Positions 10,085 to 19,581 of a DNA stretch of 64,000 nt are shown here, one piece after another. The notes below the pieces were generated by a model that made no database searches, was not told the origin of the DNA, and worked only from the letters and a program-made list of their open reading frames with translations. The stretch's first letter is position 1, and each line of letters begins with the position of its first letter. This stretch comes from Shimazuella soli. Lineage in GTDB: Bacteria; Bacillota; Bacilli; Thermoactinomycetales; Thermoactinomycetaceae. Position numbers and translations under genes: made by a program. The stretch covers positions 1 through 64,000 of the forward strand of contig NZ_JAKWBN010000002.1 in the NCBI RefSeq assembly GCF_022511585.1, in the 5' to 3' direction.

Positions 10085-11315
10085 TTATCGCTTCCAAGTG
10101 CCTGCTCCTCGTGTGAGCAGAGACCATACCTTGACAGGAAGCAGGAGAATGGTGTGGATAGCTCCATACATTACCGTGAAGTGCAATGCGGTAGCCATCG
10201 ACATTCCTTTGATGTCTCGAACTGCCAAGTAGGTGATCATCGCTCGAATGAGGATCATCAGCGCGAGCGCCAGCCCGCTTCCTGTATTACCACATACCAT
10301 CCATTCGACGAGGCAGAGGACGGAAGTGATTAGGAACAGGAAGGGGAAGATCATTCGATTCACACCAGCCAGCAGCGGGTACCATCCAGCCTTGTAAGCG
10401 GATCGGAGCGTCATAGCGCAGTCCCGGTACTTGTCCCGATTCCAGCGTGCCTGTTGGATCAAATAGCCAGAAAGCGTTACGGGGACATTGGTGGTGACGA
10501 CAGCTTGATCATTGTAGGCGATAGGATACCCCATCTGGGTACAGCGGTTGGTGAGGTACAAATCATCGCCGTTTTTACACAACTTGCCCTTGTACCGCTG
10601 GTTCTGGTAGTCCTCCCACACCTCTTCGAGGAAGGCAGTAGAGTAGAAAGAAGCTGGACCAGGCACCAGCCAGACGTATCCGAAAATGCTCTCGGACGCA
10701 CGCTCAACGGATGTGCCCAGCATGTAGCGGATTACCAACAGCCGAGTCATCCAGCTGGCAGCAGGGTTGGAAACACCCATGTTGCCACAGACTCCCATCA
10801 CACCATCAGCCATTTTGGCGAGGAATTGCCGGATGATGTGCTTGTTGGGAAGACAGTCACTGTCGACGAAGTAGATGTAAGAGCAAGCCATTTTGGCAAG
10901 CTGGAAGGCACGATCTTGTGCTCTGCGCTTTCCTTCATTGGGATGTCCAGTGATGACTGTCCAGTTAGGAAGATTGGCGTATTCTGAAAGTAGCTTCTCG
11001 AATTTTTCCCGTTTCTCTTCCTGCCCTACTCCCCTGAAAGAGCCGTCGTTAACGACGTAAATTTCTAAGAAGGTCTTGCGGATAACGGAGCTTTTTGATC
11101 CTCTCCAGTGTCTTCCGAAAATTGTAGAGTTTCTCGTTGAAGACAGGAACAATAACTCCCACTTTAGGCAGCTCTGTGGTTGAACCATGAGGTGTTTCCT
11201 TTTCGGTTGCTTTACGGTAATACTCCTGTGTGAATCGATGCTGGTATACAGCATGCACCAAGCTTCCTGTGATGTACAAGAATGCAAGCACTTGGGCAAG
11301 CATCGTGTTTCCCAT
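10085..11315 (-). CDS. Hyaluronan-synthase-like family 2 glycosyltransferase, split by a +1 frameshift
   Basis: Membrane glycosyltransferase of the HasA/NodC type. The 5' part (11315 to about 11067) encodes an N-terminal membrane helix and the GT-A start PKVGVIVPVFNE. The rest (about 11065 to 10085) is in the +1 frame and encodes EIYVVNDGSF, VDSDCLP, GDDLYLTNR, QQARW and three C-terminal membrane segments. Joining at CTT|A|GAA (11069-11063) restores PQDLLEIYVVNDGS, as expected for the family, and gives about 409 residues. Either the gene is broken, the base is a sequencing error, or ribosomes shift at CTT-AGA. Codons are more G+C-rich than in neighbours, suggesting acquisition. Both candidate starts (ATG 11315 and an ATG four codons in) have poor ribosome-binding sites. 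Confidence 0.8.
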
Positions 11316-11370
11316 CTATTAGAGGACGAGGGCAATATGATCAGTGAGATTTACACTAATCGGTACCCTC

Positions 11371-11399
11371 ATTATATGGCTTGCATAAAGGCTGGTAAA
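11371..11399 (-). promoter_or_regulatory. Sigma-A promoter candidate for the glycosyltransferase
   Basis: On the minus strand TTTACC (11399-11394) and a perfect TATAAT (11376-11371) are separated by exactly 17 bases, about 55 bases upstream of the start codon. The flanks are A/T-rich, unlike the gene itself. Confidence 0.6.
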
Positions 11400-11413
11400 T
11401 ATTTATTGAAAAA

Positions 11414-12757
11414 TTAAACATGCAAAATCAATTGTGCTATCGAGAAATAAATGATCAATCCAGTACCATCAACCAATGTGGAGATCAATGGACCAGAGAC
11501 GACCGCTGGATCGATTTTTAAGCGGTGCAATAATAAAGGTAAAAAGGCGGAGACAAGGGATGACCACAAAACGATTGCTAATGCAGATAAAGAGACGACA
11601 TATCCGATATTTAACTCTACATGCAGCAATAATGCACGGACATATGCGACAATCCCAAGACACACACCGAGCAGTACTCCTGTGAGAAGTTCTTTTTTTA
11701 TTACACGAAATACATCTTTAAAGGCTACTTCCCCAACTCCGAGTGCTCGCACCAGTGTACTGACAATCTGTGAACCTGTATTTCCACCTGTACCGATTAA
11801 TAATGGGATAAAGAAAGATAATGCAACTACTTGGTTTACTGCATTCTGATAGTGGGAGAGTACATTGGAAGTATAAGCACCACCAATAAATAACACGAGT
11901 AACCAGATGATTCGTTTGTTGAATAACTGGAGACTGCTTGTTTTAAAGTAGGTATCTTCTAACGGCTGGCTACCTCCTAATTTTTGGAAATCTTCTGTTG
12001 CTTCTTCTTGAATGACATCAAATACATCATCGACGGTGATAATTCCGACTAGTCTTCGTTCGTGGTTGATGACTGGCAGCGCGATCAGATCATAGCGGGA
12101 TAAGATGATAGCTGCTTCTTCTTGTTCCATTTCAGCAGGGACACAAACTACATCTTCTGTCACGATGTTTTCTAATTTCGTATCAGGTGAGGCGAAAATC
12201 AGTTCTTTTAAAGAGACAACACCTACCAAAATTCCGCGGGTATCGGTGACGTAAATATAGGAAACGAGCTCTGCCTCATGACCCACTTTGCGAATATGCT
12301 GTAATGTCTGCTCTATATTCCAATATGTCCTCGCAGAGATAAAATCAACTGTCATCAAACTTCCCGCAGTATTTTCTGGGTAGGTCATCAGTTGATTGAT
12401 TTTTCTTCGATAGTCCAAAGGAAGCAGGTCGAGTAAACGTTCTGCTTGGAGAGGGTGGATGGCAAGCAGCATATCGACTACGGTGTCACTGGACATTTGT
12501 TTAAACAGAGGTGTGGAAAAGGATATCGGTAAGTGTTGCAAAATATGATATTGCAACTCAGGTTCCAAATATTCTATGGTCTCCGCAGCTAGTGGGATGG
12601 AGATCAGAGGTAGAAGCTGTAGGCGTTCTTCATGTTCTAATCCTTTGATTACTTCGGCGATGTCATAAGGTTGTAAGGGATTCAGTAATTCATATACATC
12701 TGTAGATTCGTCTTTTAGGTTTATGCGGATTTGATCTTGTAACAGTGTATAATTCAA
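11414..12757 (-). CDS. mgtE: MgtE magnesium transporter
   Basis: Mg2+ channel/transporter of the inner membrane. The start is placed at TTG 12757 because GGAGGG lies 8 bases upstream, the resulting 447 residues match the family, and a longer open frame would run into spoVR. Domains in order: cytosolic MgtE-N superhelical domain (about residues 15-130, helices around ELLNPLQPYDIAEVIKGL), two CBS domains (about 135-260, including VTDTRGILVGVVSLKEL), then five transmembrane helices with the pore-region motif GTGGNTGSQ. CBS and N domains gate the channel by Mg2+ in the family. No M-box riboswitch was seen in the 129-base gap to spoVR. Confidence 0.95.
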   Translation of the reverse strand: MNYTLLQDQIRINLKDESTDVYELLNPLQPYDIAEVIKGLEHEERLQLLPLISIPLAAETIEYLEPELQYHILQHLPISFSTPLFKQMSSDTVVDMLLAIHPLQAERLLDLLPLDYRRKINQLMTYPENTAGSLMTVDFISARTYWNIEQTLQHIRKVGHEAELVSYIYVTDTRGILVGVVSLKELIFASPDTKLENIVTEDVVCVPAEMEQEEAAIILSRYDLIALPVINHERRLVGIITVDDVFDVIQEEATEDFQKLGGSQPLEDTYFKTSSLQLFNKRIIWLLVLFIGGAYTSNVLSHYQNAVNQVVALSFFIPLLIGTGGNTGSQIVSTLVRALGVGEVAFKDVFRVIKKELLTGVLLGVCLGIVAYVRALLLHVELNIGYVVSLSALAIVLWSSLVSAFLPLLLHRLKIDPAVVSGPLISTLVDGTGLIIYFSIAQLILHV

Positions 12758-12886
12758 ACCTAAATCCCTCCAAGTGAAAAAGTCGGTCTTAGTATGTTCA
12801 TCTTGGGCAAGTGGTATAAATGTGTGTTTATCACATGTTAGGTGAAGGGAAAAGAAAGATATAACTACAAAAAGGGGTGAGTCACG

Positions 12887-14278
12887 TTGAGTGAGCAAAA
12901 AGATTTGGAATACGCGATTGAAGAAATAACGGAGATTGCGACTCACTTTGGGCTTGATTTTTATCCCATGCGCTATGAGATTTGCCCAGCAGATATCATC
13001 TATACATTTGGCGCTTATGGAATGCCGACTCGTTTTTCTCACTGGAGCTTTGGTAAGGCTTTTCACAAGATGAAGCTTTCGTATGATTTTAACTTGAGTA
13101 AAATCTATGAGCTGGTGATCAACTCTAACCCCTGCTATGCATTTTTATTAAAAGGAAATAGTCTCATTCAAAATAAACTGATTGTAGCTCACGTATTGGC
13201 ACACTGTGATTTTTTCAAAAATAATTACCGTTTTTCCAAAACATCTCGGGATATGGTCGAGAGCATGTCAGCTAGCGCAGAGCGGATTCGAGAATACGAA
13301 CTGACCTACGGAAAGGATGAGGTAGAACAATTTTTGGATCATGTGCTTGCGATTCAAGAACATATTAATCCAAGCTTACTTGACCCAAAACCGAGGAATC
13401 ATCCTGCTAAGAGAGAGACGCAAAAAGCAACTCCTTATGATGATCTATGGAAGCTGGATGGCGAAGAAGAGCCCAAAAAACCGAGCTTAAATCGAAGTTT
13501 CCCGGAAAGACCGGAAAAAGATTTATTGCTATTTATTATGAATCACAGTCGAGTACTGCAAGATTGGCATCAAGATATTTTGACGATCCTGCGAGAAGAA
13601 ATGCTTTACTTTTGGCCGCAGCTCGAAACAAAAATTATGAACGAAGGCTGGGCGTCCTATTGGCATATTCGCATCATGCGTGAGCTCGATTTGACAGAAG
13701 CGGAAACCATCGAATTTGCGAAGTTAAACGCATCTGTCTTACAACCTTCAACTACGTCAATCAATCCTTATTATTTGGGATTGAAAATGCTCGAGGATAT
13801 CGAAAGACGGTGGGATAATCCGACAGAAGAAGAGATTAGACAGCTGGGAAGAAAGCCTGGTCAAGGCAGAGAGAAGCTGTTTGAAGTACGGGAACTGGAT
13901 TCGGATATCTCTTTTATTCGCAATTATTTAACGAAAGATTTAGTAGATAAGTTGGATATGTATGTATTCCAAAAACAAGGCAATGATTGGAAAGTTTCCG
14001 ATAAAGACTGGGAAAATGTGCGTGATCAATTGGTGACAAGTCGAGTAAATGGCGGTCACCCTGTCATCATGGTAAAAGATGGGGATTACTCTCGCAATGG
14101 AGAATTGTTTTTGCATCACTTGTATGAGGGAATGGAGCTGGATGTGAAGTACTTGGAGAAAACATTGCCCCATATTTACCATCTTTGGGGAAGGAATGTC
14201 CATTTGCAAACGGTGATCGATAAACGAGATGTTGTCTTTAGTTACAATGGCAAGAAATGTGTGCGCAGGTTTTTATAA
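12887..14278 (+). CDS. spoVR: SpoVR family sporulation protein
   Basis: The 463-residue protein matches SpoVR end to end. The N-terminal segment [27 protein letters not shown] and the region [18 protein letters not shown] are characteristic of the family. In B. subtilis SpoVR affects spore cortex formation, but its biochemical activity is not established. The TTG start is chosen because AAAGGGGTGA lies just upstream. It is divergent from mgtE and followed by a strong terminator, so it is probably monocistronic. Confidence 0.93.
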   Translation: MSEQKDLEYAIEEITEIATHFGLDFYPMRYEICPADIIYTFGAYGMPTRFSHWSFGKAFHKMKLSYDFNLSKIYELVINSNPCYAFLLKGNSLIQNKLIVAHVLAHCDFFKNNYRFSKTSRDMVESMSASAERIREYELTYGKDEVEQFLDHVLAIQEHINPSLLDPKPRNHPAKRETQKATPYDDLWKLDGEEEPKKPSLNRSFPERPEKDLLLFIMNHSRVLQDWHQDILTILREEMLYFWPQLETKIMNEGWASYWHIRIMRELDLTEAETIEFAKLNASVLQPSTTSINPYYLGLKMLEDIERRWDNPTEEEIRQLGRKPGQGREKLFEVRELDSDISFIRNYLTKDLVDKLDMYVFQKQGNDWKVSDKDWENVRDQLVTSRVNGGHPVIMVKDGDYSRNGELFLHHLYEGMELDVKYLEKTLPHIYHLWGRNVHLQTVIDKRDVVFSYNGKKCVRRFL

Positions 14279-14287
14279 AATCGGCAA

Positions 14288-14323
14288 CGGCTCCCACTGC
14301 TGTGCAGGGGAGCCGTCTTTTTT
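14288..14323 (+). terminator. Rho-independent terminator of spoVR
   Basis: CGGCTCCC (14288-14295) pairs with GGGAGCCG (14308-14315) and is followed by a T-rich run (TCTTTTTT), nine bases after the spoVR stop codon. Confidence 0.85.
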
Positions 14324-14358
14324 GAATTCAGGAACTCACAGTTCCCTGCTTCCCCCGA

Positions 14359-14451
14359 TTACACATCCGGGGGAGTCGGAGGGGTGATCGGTCCACCGTC
14401 CGGACGAGGATCATCCGGATCCCCAGGATTGAGGGAGAGAATGACCTTCAT
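14359..14451 (-). CDS. 30-residue Asp/Pro-rich peptide
   Basis: A short frame of 30 codons with a canonical ribosome-binding site (GGAAGGAG, five bases before ATG). It begins MKVILSLNPGDPDDP, continues with an Asp-Gly-Gly turn and ends TPPTPPDV. The coding stretch is visibly G+C-rich against A/T-rich flanks. A TATACT -10 candidate lies upstream on the same strand (14504-14509). No family was recognised. It could be a signalling or precursor peptide, but no modification or export gene is adjacent, so no function is assigned. Confidence 0.5.
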   Translation of the reverse strand: MKVILSLNPGDPDDPRPDGGPITPPTPPDV

Positions 14452-14597
14452 GGTTACTCCTTCCGAATTCAGTGAGTACCGCTTGCTGATACTCTTCTTC
14501 TATAGTATATCTACTTTTACATTTATTTTCTACATATTCTAAAAACAATCATCCTGAGTAGTTTACATATTTTCCCTAAAAATTTAAGGTATATATA

Positions 14598-14624
14598 TGT
14601 TACAATAAAACCAACTTCCGGAAG
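14598..14624 (+). promoter_or_regulatory. Extended -10 promoter with palindromic operator candidate for the NlpC/P60 gene
   Basis: TGTTACAAT (14598-14606) is an extended -10 element. A perfect 10-base palindrome CTTCCGGAAG (14615-14624) lies near the expected transcription start and could bind a repressor. The ATG is about 45 bases downstream. Confidence 0.45.
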
Positions 14625-14649
14625 AACATGTAATCTAAAGGAGGATTTG

Positions 14650-15426
14650 ATGCTTAATCATAAAAACATCAAAATAGGTATTGTAACATTATCCGCTATG
14701 GCCATTTCCACATTTGCATTTCCATTTGTGCAAAGTAATGCAGCTGCTGCAAGTACAAGTAGCACGATGTCACGTGTTAACCAAATGTACTACAGTATAA
14801 CTGGCAAACAAGCACCCACTGCCAAATACTATAATTTCTACACCAATAGTGGAAGTAGTTCTAGTCATACGGCTACAGATAATTCCACTTCCAATAAATA
14901 TTCCAGTTCTAATAACACAGGATCTACTGGAATCAAAGGTTCTACAAGTAATACAGGTTTTGGTAACACTGATTCTGGTAACACTGGTTCTTCAAGTAAC
15001 ACCGGTTCAACCACTGATAATGGATCAACAGATCAATCAAGCAATGCTCTTGCTGACAAGATTATCGCGACTGGGGAAAAATTCCTGGGCACTCCTTACC
15101 AATATGGGGCTGCATCTGGTCAGACACAGACTTTTGATTGCTCTTCCTTTACTCAGTATGTATTTAAACAAAATGGGATTAACCTACTTCGTAGTTCCCG
15201 TCAACAATACACACAAGGGACAAGCATTCCGCGTGACCAAATCAAAAAAGGAGATCTTCTCTTCTTTACGACTTCTCATTCAGGCGGACAGATTGGCCAC
15301 GTAGGTATCTATGCAGGAAACAACCAAATTCTTCATACTTGGGGTTCCAAAGGTGTACAGCTTGAAAGTATGGATCATGCTTGGTTAAAACAAGGATATG
15401 TTGGCGCTAAGCGTGTCATAAAATAA
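14650..15426 (+). CDS. Secreted NlpC/P60 cell-wall endopeptidase
   Basis: Exported cysteine peptidase that probably cuts stem peptides in peptidoglycan. The ATG at 14650 follows AAGGAGG by five bases. A Sec signal peptide (about residues 1-33, ending near SNAAAAS) precedes a long Ser/Thr/Gly/Asn-rich linker with repeats such as NTGS (about 65-135). The C-terminal NlpC/P60 domain (about 138-258) has the catalytic Cys in TFDCSSFTQYVF and the His in GHVGIYAGN; a second LHTWG motif follows. No SH3 or LysM wall-binding domain is seen, so the linker may position the enzyme in the wall. Flanked by its own promoter and terminator. Confidence 0.9.
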   Translation: MLNHKNIKIGIVTLSAMAISTFAFPFVQSNAAAASTSSTMSRVNQMYYSITGKQAPTAKYYNFYTNSGSSSSHTATDNSTSNKYSSSNNTGSTGIKGSTSNTGFGNTDSGNTGSSSNTGSTTDNGSTDQSSNALADKIIATGEKFLGTPYQYGAASGQTQTFDCSSFTQYVFKQNGINLLRSSRQQYTQGTSIPRDQIKKGDLLFFTTSHSGGQIGHVGIYAGNNQILHTWGSKGVQLESMDHAWLKQGYVGAKRVIK

Positions 15427-15430
15427 AGAA

Positions 15431-15460
15431 AAATCCGTGAAATGTTTCACGGATTTTTTC
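15431..15460. terminator. Bidirectional terminator after the NlpC/P60 gene
   Basis: AAATCCGTGAAA (15431-15442) pairs perfectly with TTTCACGGATTT (15445-15456) and runs into T-rich sequence on both strands. It sits between the convergent NlpC/P60 and selO genes. Confidence 0.85.
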
Positions 15461-15469
15461 TTTGTAACC

Positions 15470-15505
15470 AAGAACCAGCTCTAGATTTGCTGGTTCTTAT
15501 TTTTT
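15470..15505. terminator. Second hairpin between NlpC/P60 gene and selO
   Basis: AAGAACCAGC (15470-15479) pairs with GCTGGTTCTT (15489-15498) and is followed on the plus strand by ATTTTTTTAA. It acts as a back-up terminator for rightward transcription. Confidence 0.65.
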
Positions 15506-15508
15506 TAA

Positions 15509-16960
15509 CTAAGTACCACAATAGGTTACATAAGCTGTTGATTGGTCAGATGGCAGGCTGTATTCTTCTTGCTCAGTAGAGTGGGCATAAGGATGGGAAA
15601 GAACCTGAATAAGCTGGTTCATCACATCATAATTTCCTCTTTCTGCCGCTTCGAGCGCCTCCTCTACTCGATGATTGCGAGGAATCACAGCAGGATTGCT
15701 CTTTTTCATCAACTCTTGTGCTTCGTCTATTGATTCATGTTGTTTTTCGAGTCTCTCATGCCATTTTGCATACCAAGCAGTAAATTCTACCGTTTCAAAT
15801 AGTGCTTGACCTTCTATGTTATCAAAAGTCAATGCTCGAAAAGTGTTTGTGTAGTCAGCTCTGTATTTTTCCATGCCTTTTAGAAGTTCTTCTATTAAAG
15901 ATTGGTCTTGTGGTTCTTCCTGATATAATCCAAGTTTTCCTCGCATGCCTTTGAGCCAATAGTGACGGTATAACTCAGGGAAGTTGGAAACCACTCTTTG
16001 AGCGATTTGGATCGCTTGTTCCTGATCATCATGCAGCAAAGGTAAGAGTGTTTCTGCAAAACGGGCAAGATTCCAATTTGCGATTTTCGGCTGATTTCCA
16101 TAAGCATAGCGACCGTTTCTATCAATGGATGAAAATACGGTCGATGGATCATATATATCCATGAAGGCACAAGGTCCAAAATCAATTGTTTCTCCGCTGA
16201 TTGCCATGTTATCGGTATTCATGACACCATGTACAAATCCTGCTAGTTGCCACTTAGCAATCAATGCCGCTTGACGGTTCATAACACTTTGTAAAAACGC
16301 AAAGAAACGATTTTCCTCATCTTGAATTTCTGGATAATGCCTTTGTATGGCGTAATCAGCTAAAATTCGAAGCTCCTCCATAGACCCCCAATTTGCCGCA
16401 TATTGGAAGGTTCCAACACGGATGTGACTAGAAGCAACCCGAGTTAACACTGCACCGGGCAGCTTTGTTTCACGATAGACAGGTTCACCAGTTGTTGTTA
16501 CTGCTAGACTACGGGTAGTGGGAATGCCAAGCCCGTGCATAGCTTCACTGATGATGTATTCACGAAGCATAGGACCAAGTGCAGCACGTCCATCGCCGCC
16601 ACGTGAGTATGGAGTAATACCTGCCCCTTTTAACTGAATGTCAAATCGTTCTTCTGACGGTGTGATTTGCTCGCCGATCAGTATAGCCCGTCCATCCCCT
16701 AACATCGTAAAATGTCCAAATTGATGTCCTGCATATGCTTGAGCAAGAGGAGAAGCCCCTTCTGGAATTCGATTGCCGACCAATTCTTGTACTCCTGTTT
16801 CGCTTTCCAATTGCCCGATATTTAGTCCAAGAGAGGCTGCCAATGGTCGATTTAGCACAATTAAATTTGGTGAACGTACGGGAGCTGGTTGAAGTTCCTT
16901 AAAAAAAATATTTGGAAGACGTGAATAACTGTTATCTAAGTTCCATCCTTTGTTTGTCAT
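15509..16960 (-). CDS. selO: SelO/YdiU family protein adenylyltransferase
   Basis: A 483-residue pseudokinase-fold enzyme. Family members transfer AMP from ATP to protein hydroxyls. The start is set at ATG 16960 ([12 protein letters not shown]) because AGAAAGGA lies seven bases upstream. Family landmarks are [22 protein letters not shown] (around residues 80-100), the ATP-binding stretch [21 protein letters not shown] and the metal-site region [20 protein letters not shown]. Neighbours do not suggest a specific target, and terminators at both sides make it a single-gene unit. Confidence 0.93.
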   Translation of the reverse strand: MTNKGWNLDNSYSRLPNIFFKELQPAPVRSPNLIVLNRPLAASLGLNIGQLESETGVQELVGNRIPEGASPLAQAYAGHQFGHFTMLGDGRAILIGEQITPSEERFDIQLKGAGITPYSRGGDGRAALGPMLREYIISEAMHGLGIPTTRSLAVTTTGEPVYRETKLPGAVLTRVASSHIRVGTFQYAANWGSMEELRILADYAIQRHYPEIQDEENRFFAFLQSVMNRQAALIAKWQLAGFVHGVMNTDNMAISGETIDFGPCAFMDIYDPSTVFSSIDRNGRYAYGNQPKIANWNLARFAETLLPLLHDDQEQAIQIAQRVVSNFPELYRHYWLKGMRGKLGLYQEEPQDQSLIEELLKGMEKYRADYTNTFRALTFDNIEGQALFETVEFTAWYAKWHERLEKQHESIDEAQELMKKSNPAVIPRNHRVEEALEAAERGNYDVMNQLIQVLSHPYAHSTEQEEYSLPSDQSTAYVTYCGT

Positions 16961-17099
16961 GGGATATCCTTTCTGTATGTTATTCGTTTCAAATATTAAC
17001 ACTAATTATATCCATCTAAAAGAAGACAACGTAAGGGGTGGATGTATTTTCATAACAAGTATGAATTACAAATAGTATGTCTTAGAATCGGTGAAACAT

Positions 17100-17130
17100 A
17101 ATAAAAAACTACTGACTTTTGTCAGTAGCA
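17100..17130 (-). terminator. Terminator of the DUF2690 gene
   Basis: On the minus strand CTACTGAC pairs with GTCAGTAG (17121-17128 with 17109-17116) and is followed by TTTTTTAT. It begins 12 bases beyond the stop codon at 17143. Confidence 0.8.
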
Positions 17131-17142
17131 ATGGAGCTTGTT

Positions 17143-17616
17143 TTAATGAAAATTAGTAGAAGCAGTAAATTTTGCTTTCGGAAAATATGCTTTTGCCCGA
17201 GCCTTGTTAGGGTCTTTATCCCAAATTTGTGGAGTGTAACAAGAAGTTTGCTTATACTGTACAGCTTTGTTTCCACCTGAGGAATTACAACTTAATTCCC
17301 AACCACGAGGATTACCACGCTGTACATATGCATTGACATAGTTATTGGCGGGAGCTGGGGAGTATAGTTTGACAAAAGCCCAAGCAGTGTGACAATAAGC
17401 GCTTCCCCTTAATTGAACATAGCCAATTATATTTTTATTATGTTTGATATAAGTAGTTTCGTAGATGATTGGTTTTTTGTTGGCACAGCCTGTCGTGTAA
17501 GGATTGGTACCATCTCTTTGCAAAGCGCTTACAGGTTTGGAACCAATGCTGAGTGTAGAAACAAATATAGATAGTGCGATAACAAAGCTAAAACCAAGGT
17601 AGTTTAACTTTTTCAA
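17143..17616 (-). CDS. Secreted DUF2690-like protein
   Basis: The 157-residue exported protein starts at TTG 17616, placed eight bases after GGAGG; an in-frame GTG three codons earlier overlaps the ribosome-binding site. The signal peptide is about residues 1-32 (GFSFVIALSIFVSTLSIGS, cleaved near VSALQ). The mature part has DGTNPYTTGCANKK, GYVQLRGSAYCHTAWAFVKLYSP and four cysteines, the pattern I recognise from DUF2690 proteins of Streptomyces and relatives. Function is unknown. It is monocistronic. Confidence 0.75.
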   Translation of the reverse strand: MKKLNYLGFSFVIALSIFVSTLSIGSKPVSALQRDGTNPYTTGCANKKPIIYETTYIKHNKNIIGYVQLRGSAYCHTAWAFVKLYSPAPANNYVNAYVQRGNPRGWELSCNSSGGNKAVQYKQTSCYTPQIWDKDPNKARAKAYFPKAKFTASTNFH

Positions 17617-17767
17617 ATCATCCACCTCCGTTAATTTTCCTCATTTCATAGGAATATTTAAATTATAATAGAATCATTGTTAGGAGTATTAAAAATATAT
17701 AACATTATGATGACTTTCCGGTTACTATTTGGTTTAAACAAAGGTACGAAAGAGCGATAACACAACG

Positions 17768-17800
17768 AAAAAGCACATTCGTTCTGAGAATGTGCTTTTT
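17768..17800 (-). terminator. Terminator of the yheC/yheD-GNAT operon
   Basis: AAAAAGCACATTC and GAATGTGCTTTTT form a perfect hairpin (17768-17780 with 17788-17800) overlapping the last codon of the acetyltransferase gene. The arms supply the T tract in both directions. Confidence 0.8.
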
Positions 17801-18254
17801 ATCGAATATCATTGGGGTCGTAGTCTCCGCCACCTAACCATAACGTCGGCTTACCCGTTGGTCCTTTAAATAACGAAAACGCTCGTAATCCACAACGAAA
17901 ACATAATTTCAAACTAGCAGTATTATCACATGCCACTTTTGTATATACTTTCCCTAATTTTTCTTTTGCCTCCATCAGGAGTGCTTCCCCAACTCCTTGC
18001 TTCCGATATCGAGGATGAACAGCAGTAATCGCTTCCTCGATCCCATAACGGCTGAAGATCATTACTCCAGCTAATTGTTTCTCTTCTAAAGCGACAAGTG
18101 CAATGGAACCAGGTGTACTTTCACTCGTTGTAATACGAGATAACCAACGGAGAGCCCGATGAGTAATTCTGCCTTCACCATTTTTACGCAAAAATAAGAT
18201 TATCTTCTGTCGATATGGTAAGAGGTTTGGTAATGTAAAGGTCGTTATTTTCAT
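17799..18254 (-). CDS. GNAT family N-acetyltransferase
   Basis: A 151-residue GNAT-fold enzyme. The acetyl-CoA pyrophosphate-binding loop is in AVHPRYRKQGVGEALLMEAKEKL (about residues 80-100). The C-terminal part (VACDNTASLKLCFRCGLRAF) fits the fold's alpha4-beta7 region. Its start overlaps the stop of the upstream YheC/YheD gene by four bases, so translation is coupled. This placement suggests it acts on the same pathway or product as the four ATP-grasp proteins, but the substrate cannot be read from sequence. Confidence 0.85.
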   Translation of the reverse strand: MKITTFTLPNLLPYRQKIILFLRKNGEGRITHRALRWLSRITTSESTPGSIALVALEEKQLAGVMIFSRYGIEEAITAVHPRYRKQGVGEALLMEAKEKLGKVYTKVACDNTASLKLCFRCGLRAFSLFKGPTGKPTLWLGGGDYDPNDIR

Positions 18255-19567
18255 TCTGAAACAACCCTTCGCCGGTAAGATGGAAAACTGGATAAATAGA
18301 GAGCATATTCTAATATTCTACGCAATGATCTGGCACGAATTGTCGGTTCATCGAATTTTTGTGGTTTGGCGTTTGCTTCAAAAAACCATAGTTTCCCAAA
18401 TTTATCAATACCAATATCCATCGACATTTCTCCAAGTGTTTTTCCTGTCTTTTCCTCAATCTCTTTTGCGAATGAAATGCCGAGTTGTTCTAAGCGCTGT
18501 TGAAGTGTTTTCTTTTGCTGTGGGAAAGTATTAACTAATACCCGCTCTAAGCTTTCAATCCTTCCTCCCATTGGTACATGAGTAGAAATAGCTCTTTGCC
18601 CTGCAATGCGTACCCCAATTCCAGATATTTTCCAATCTGCTGTCCCATCTTTTTGTACTAACATGCGAATATCAAAGGGGCTTCCTTGGTAAGTTGCGAG
18701 TTCAATAGCTTGTTGAAGGACATAAGGCCTGCTTTTGGTGCGCTTTTTGATCTGTTCATATACTTGAGGCAGTTTGGAAATGTTTAGACGTTGTTTTTGC
18801 ATTTTTGTTTGGTAGGTTAGTGTATACGGTCCATTTCCCTCCACTTTCATCATGCCGATACCTGCTTTTCCCTCTATTGGCTTTAGAATCAATGATGTGT
18901 GTTGGAGCATCATTTGGAGGAAAGAGGTATAGTCCGTTAATTTGGCAGTAGCAGGTAGGTGAGTCTGGCAAGGCGTTGCGCTCAAATCTTTGTATAGGGA
19001 CCATTTATTAAAAAAATAAGGGTTGAAAATAGGGACTTTTTTTTGTTTTAAATGCTTGATCGCTTGGATGACCTCGTTAGAGCGTTCTTCATTGCGATAA
19101 GGTATACGGTTATAGACAACACTCGGAAATGGCAGCAGTTTTTGTTGAAATTGTGGTCTAGGCTTTGATTTCTGCAAGAGGTAGCCGTTTACAAATGGTT
19201 TTCCTGCTCGTATTCCTTTTGGTGTTAACACATATACCGTTATTCCTAACTGTCTTCCCATTTGGATCAAATCTGCAAAATTTTTATGATTTCCTGCAAA
19301 TGGTGTTCTACTATCACTTGTTAAGATTGCTACAAAAGGTCCCAATTGATATTGGCCTTGTGATGTTTTTTTACTTCTTACAGGTAGATGATTGATCTTT
19401 CGAAGCGGTGCTGGGTGTTTTTGGACTTGAATACGGCTTGATAAATCGTCTCCAAGTGATACATCTATTGGTTTTTCGTTCGTTTTTTTGCCCGGCTTTA
19501 TAGGATAATATCGCAAAGGAGAGGAGGAAGTATTTAATTCTAACAAACCGATTTTAGGTATTTGCAT
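18251..19567 (-). CDS. YheC/YheD family ATP-grasp protein (fourth of four)
   Basis: A 438-residue protein of the spore-coat-associated YheC/YheD family. The start is set at ATG 19567, six bases after AAGGAGG. The N-terminal domain (about residues 1-160) includes GPFVAILTSDS. The ATP-grasp domain follows, with NKWSLYKDL, a lysine in LILKPIEGKAGIGMMKV, FDIRMLVQKD and the C-terminal metal/nucleotide motif WFFEANAKPQ. Family members are associated with the spore coat in B. subtilis and their ligase substrate is unknown. It overlaps the GNAT gene and begins 14 bases after the upstream paralogue. Confidence 0.85.
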   Translation of the reverse strand: MQIPKIGLLELNTSSSPLRYYPIKPGKKTNEKPIDVSLGDDLSSRIQVQKHPAPLRKINHLPVRSKKTSQGQYQLGPFVAILTSDSRTPFAGNHKNFADLIQMGRQLGITVYVLTPKGIRAGKPFVNGYLLQKSKPRPQFQQKLLPFPSVVYNRIPYRNEERSNEVIQAIKHLKQKKVPIFNPYFFNKWSLYKDLSATPCQTHLPATAKLTDYTSFLQMMLQHTSLILKPIEGKAGIGMMKVEGNGPYTLTYQTKMQKQRLNISKLPQVYEQIKKRTKSRPYVLQQAIELATYQGSPFDIRMLVQKDGTADWKISGIGVRIAGQRAISTHVPMGGRIESLERVLVNTFPQQKKTLQQRLEQLGISFAKEIEEKTGKTLGEMSMDIGIDKFGKLWFFEANAKPQKFDEPTIRARSLRRILEYALYLSSFPSYRRRVVSE

Positions 19568-19581
19568 GATTTTCCTCCTTC

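Noticed and set aside
10454-10987. 177-codon plus-strand frame opposite the glycosyltransferase
   Set aside because: It is the antisense shadow of a G+C-rich gene whose motifs are unambiguous on the minus strand.
12758-12886. M-box magnesium riboswitch upstream of mgtE
   Set aside because: The gap is too short and shows none of the conserved core; divergent spoVR occupies the rest.
12758-13066. 5' extension of mgtE to 550 residues
   Set aside because: The extension overlaps spoVR on the other strand and lacks a ribosome-binding site; TTG 12757 with GGAGGG gives the family length.
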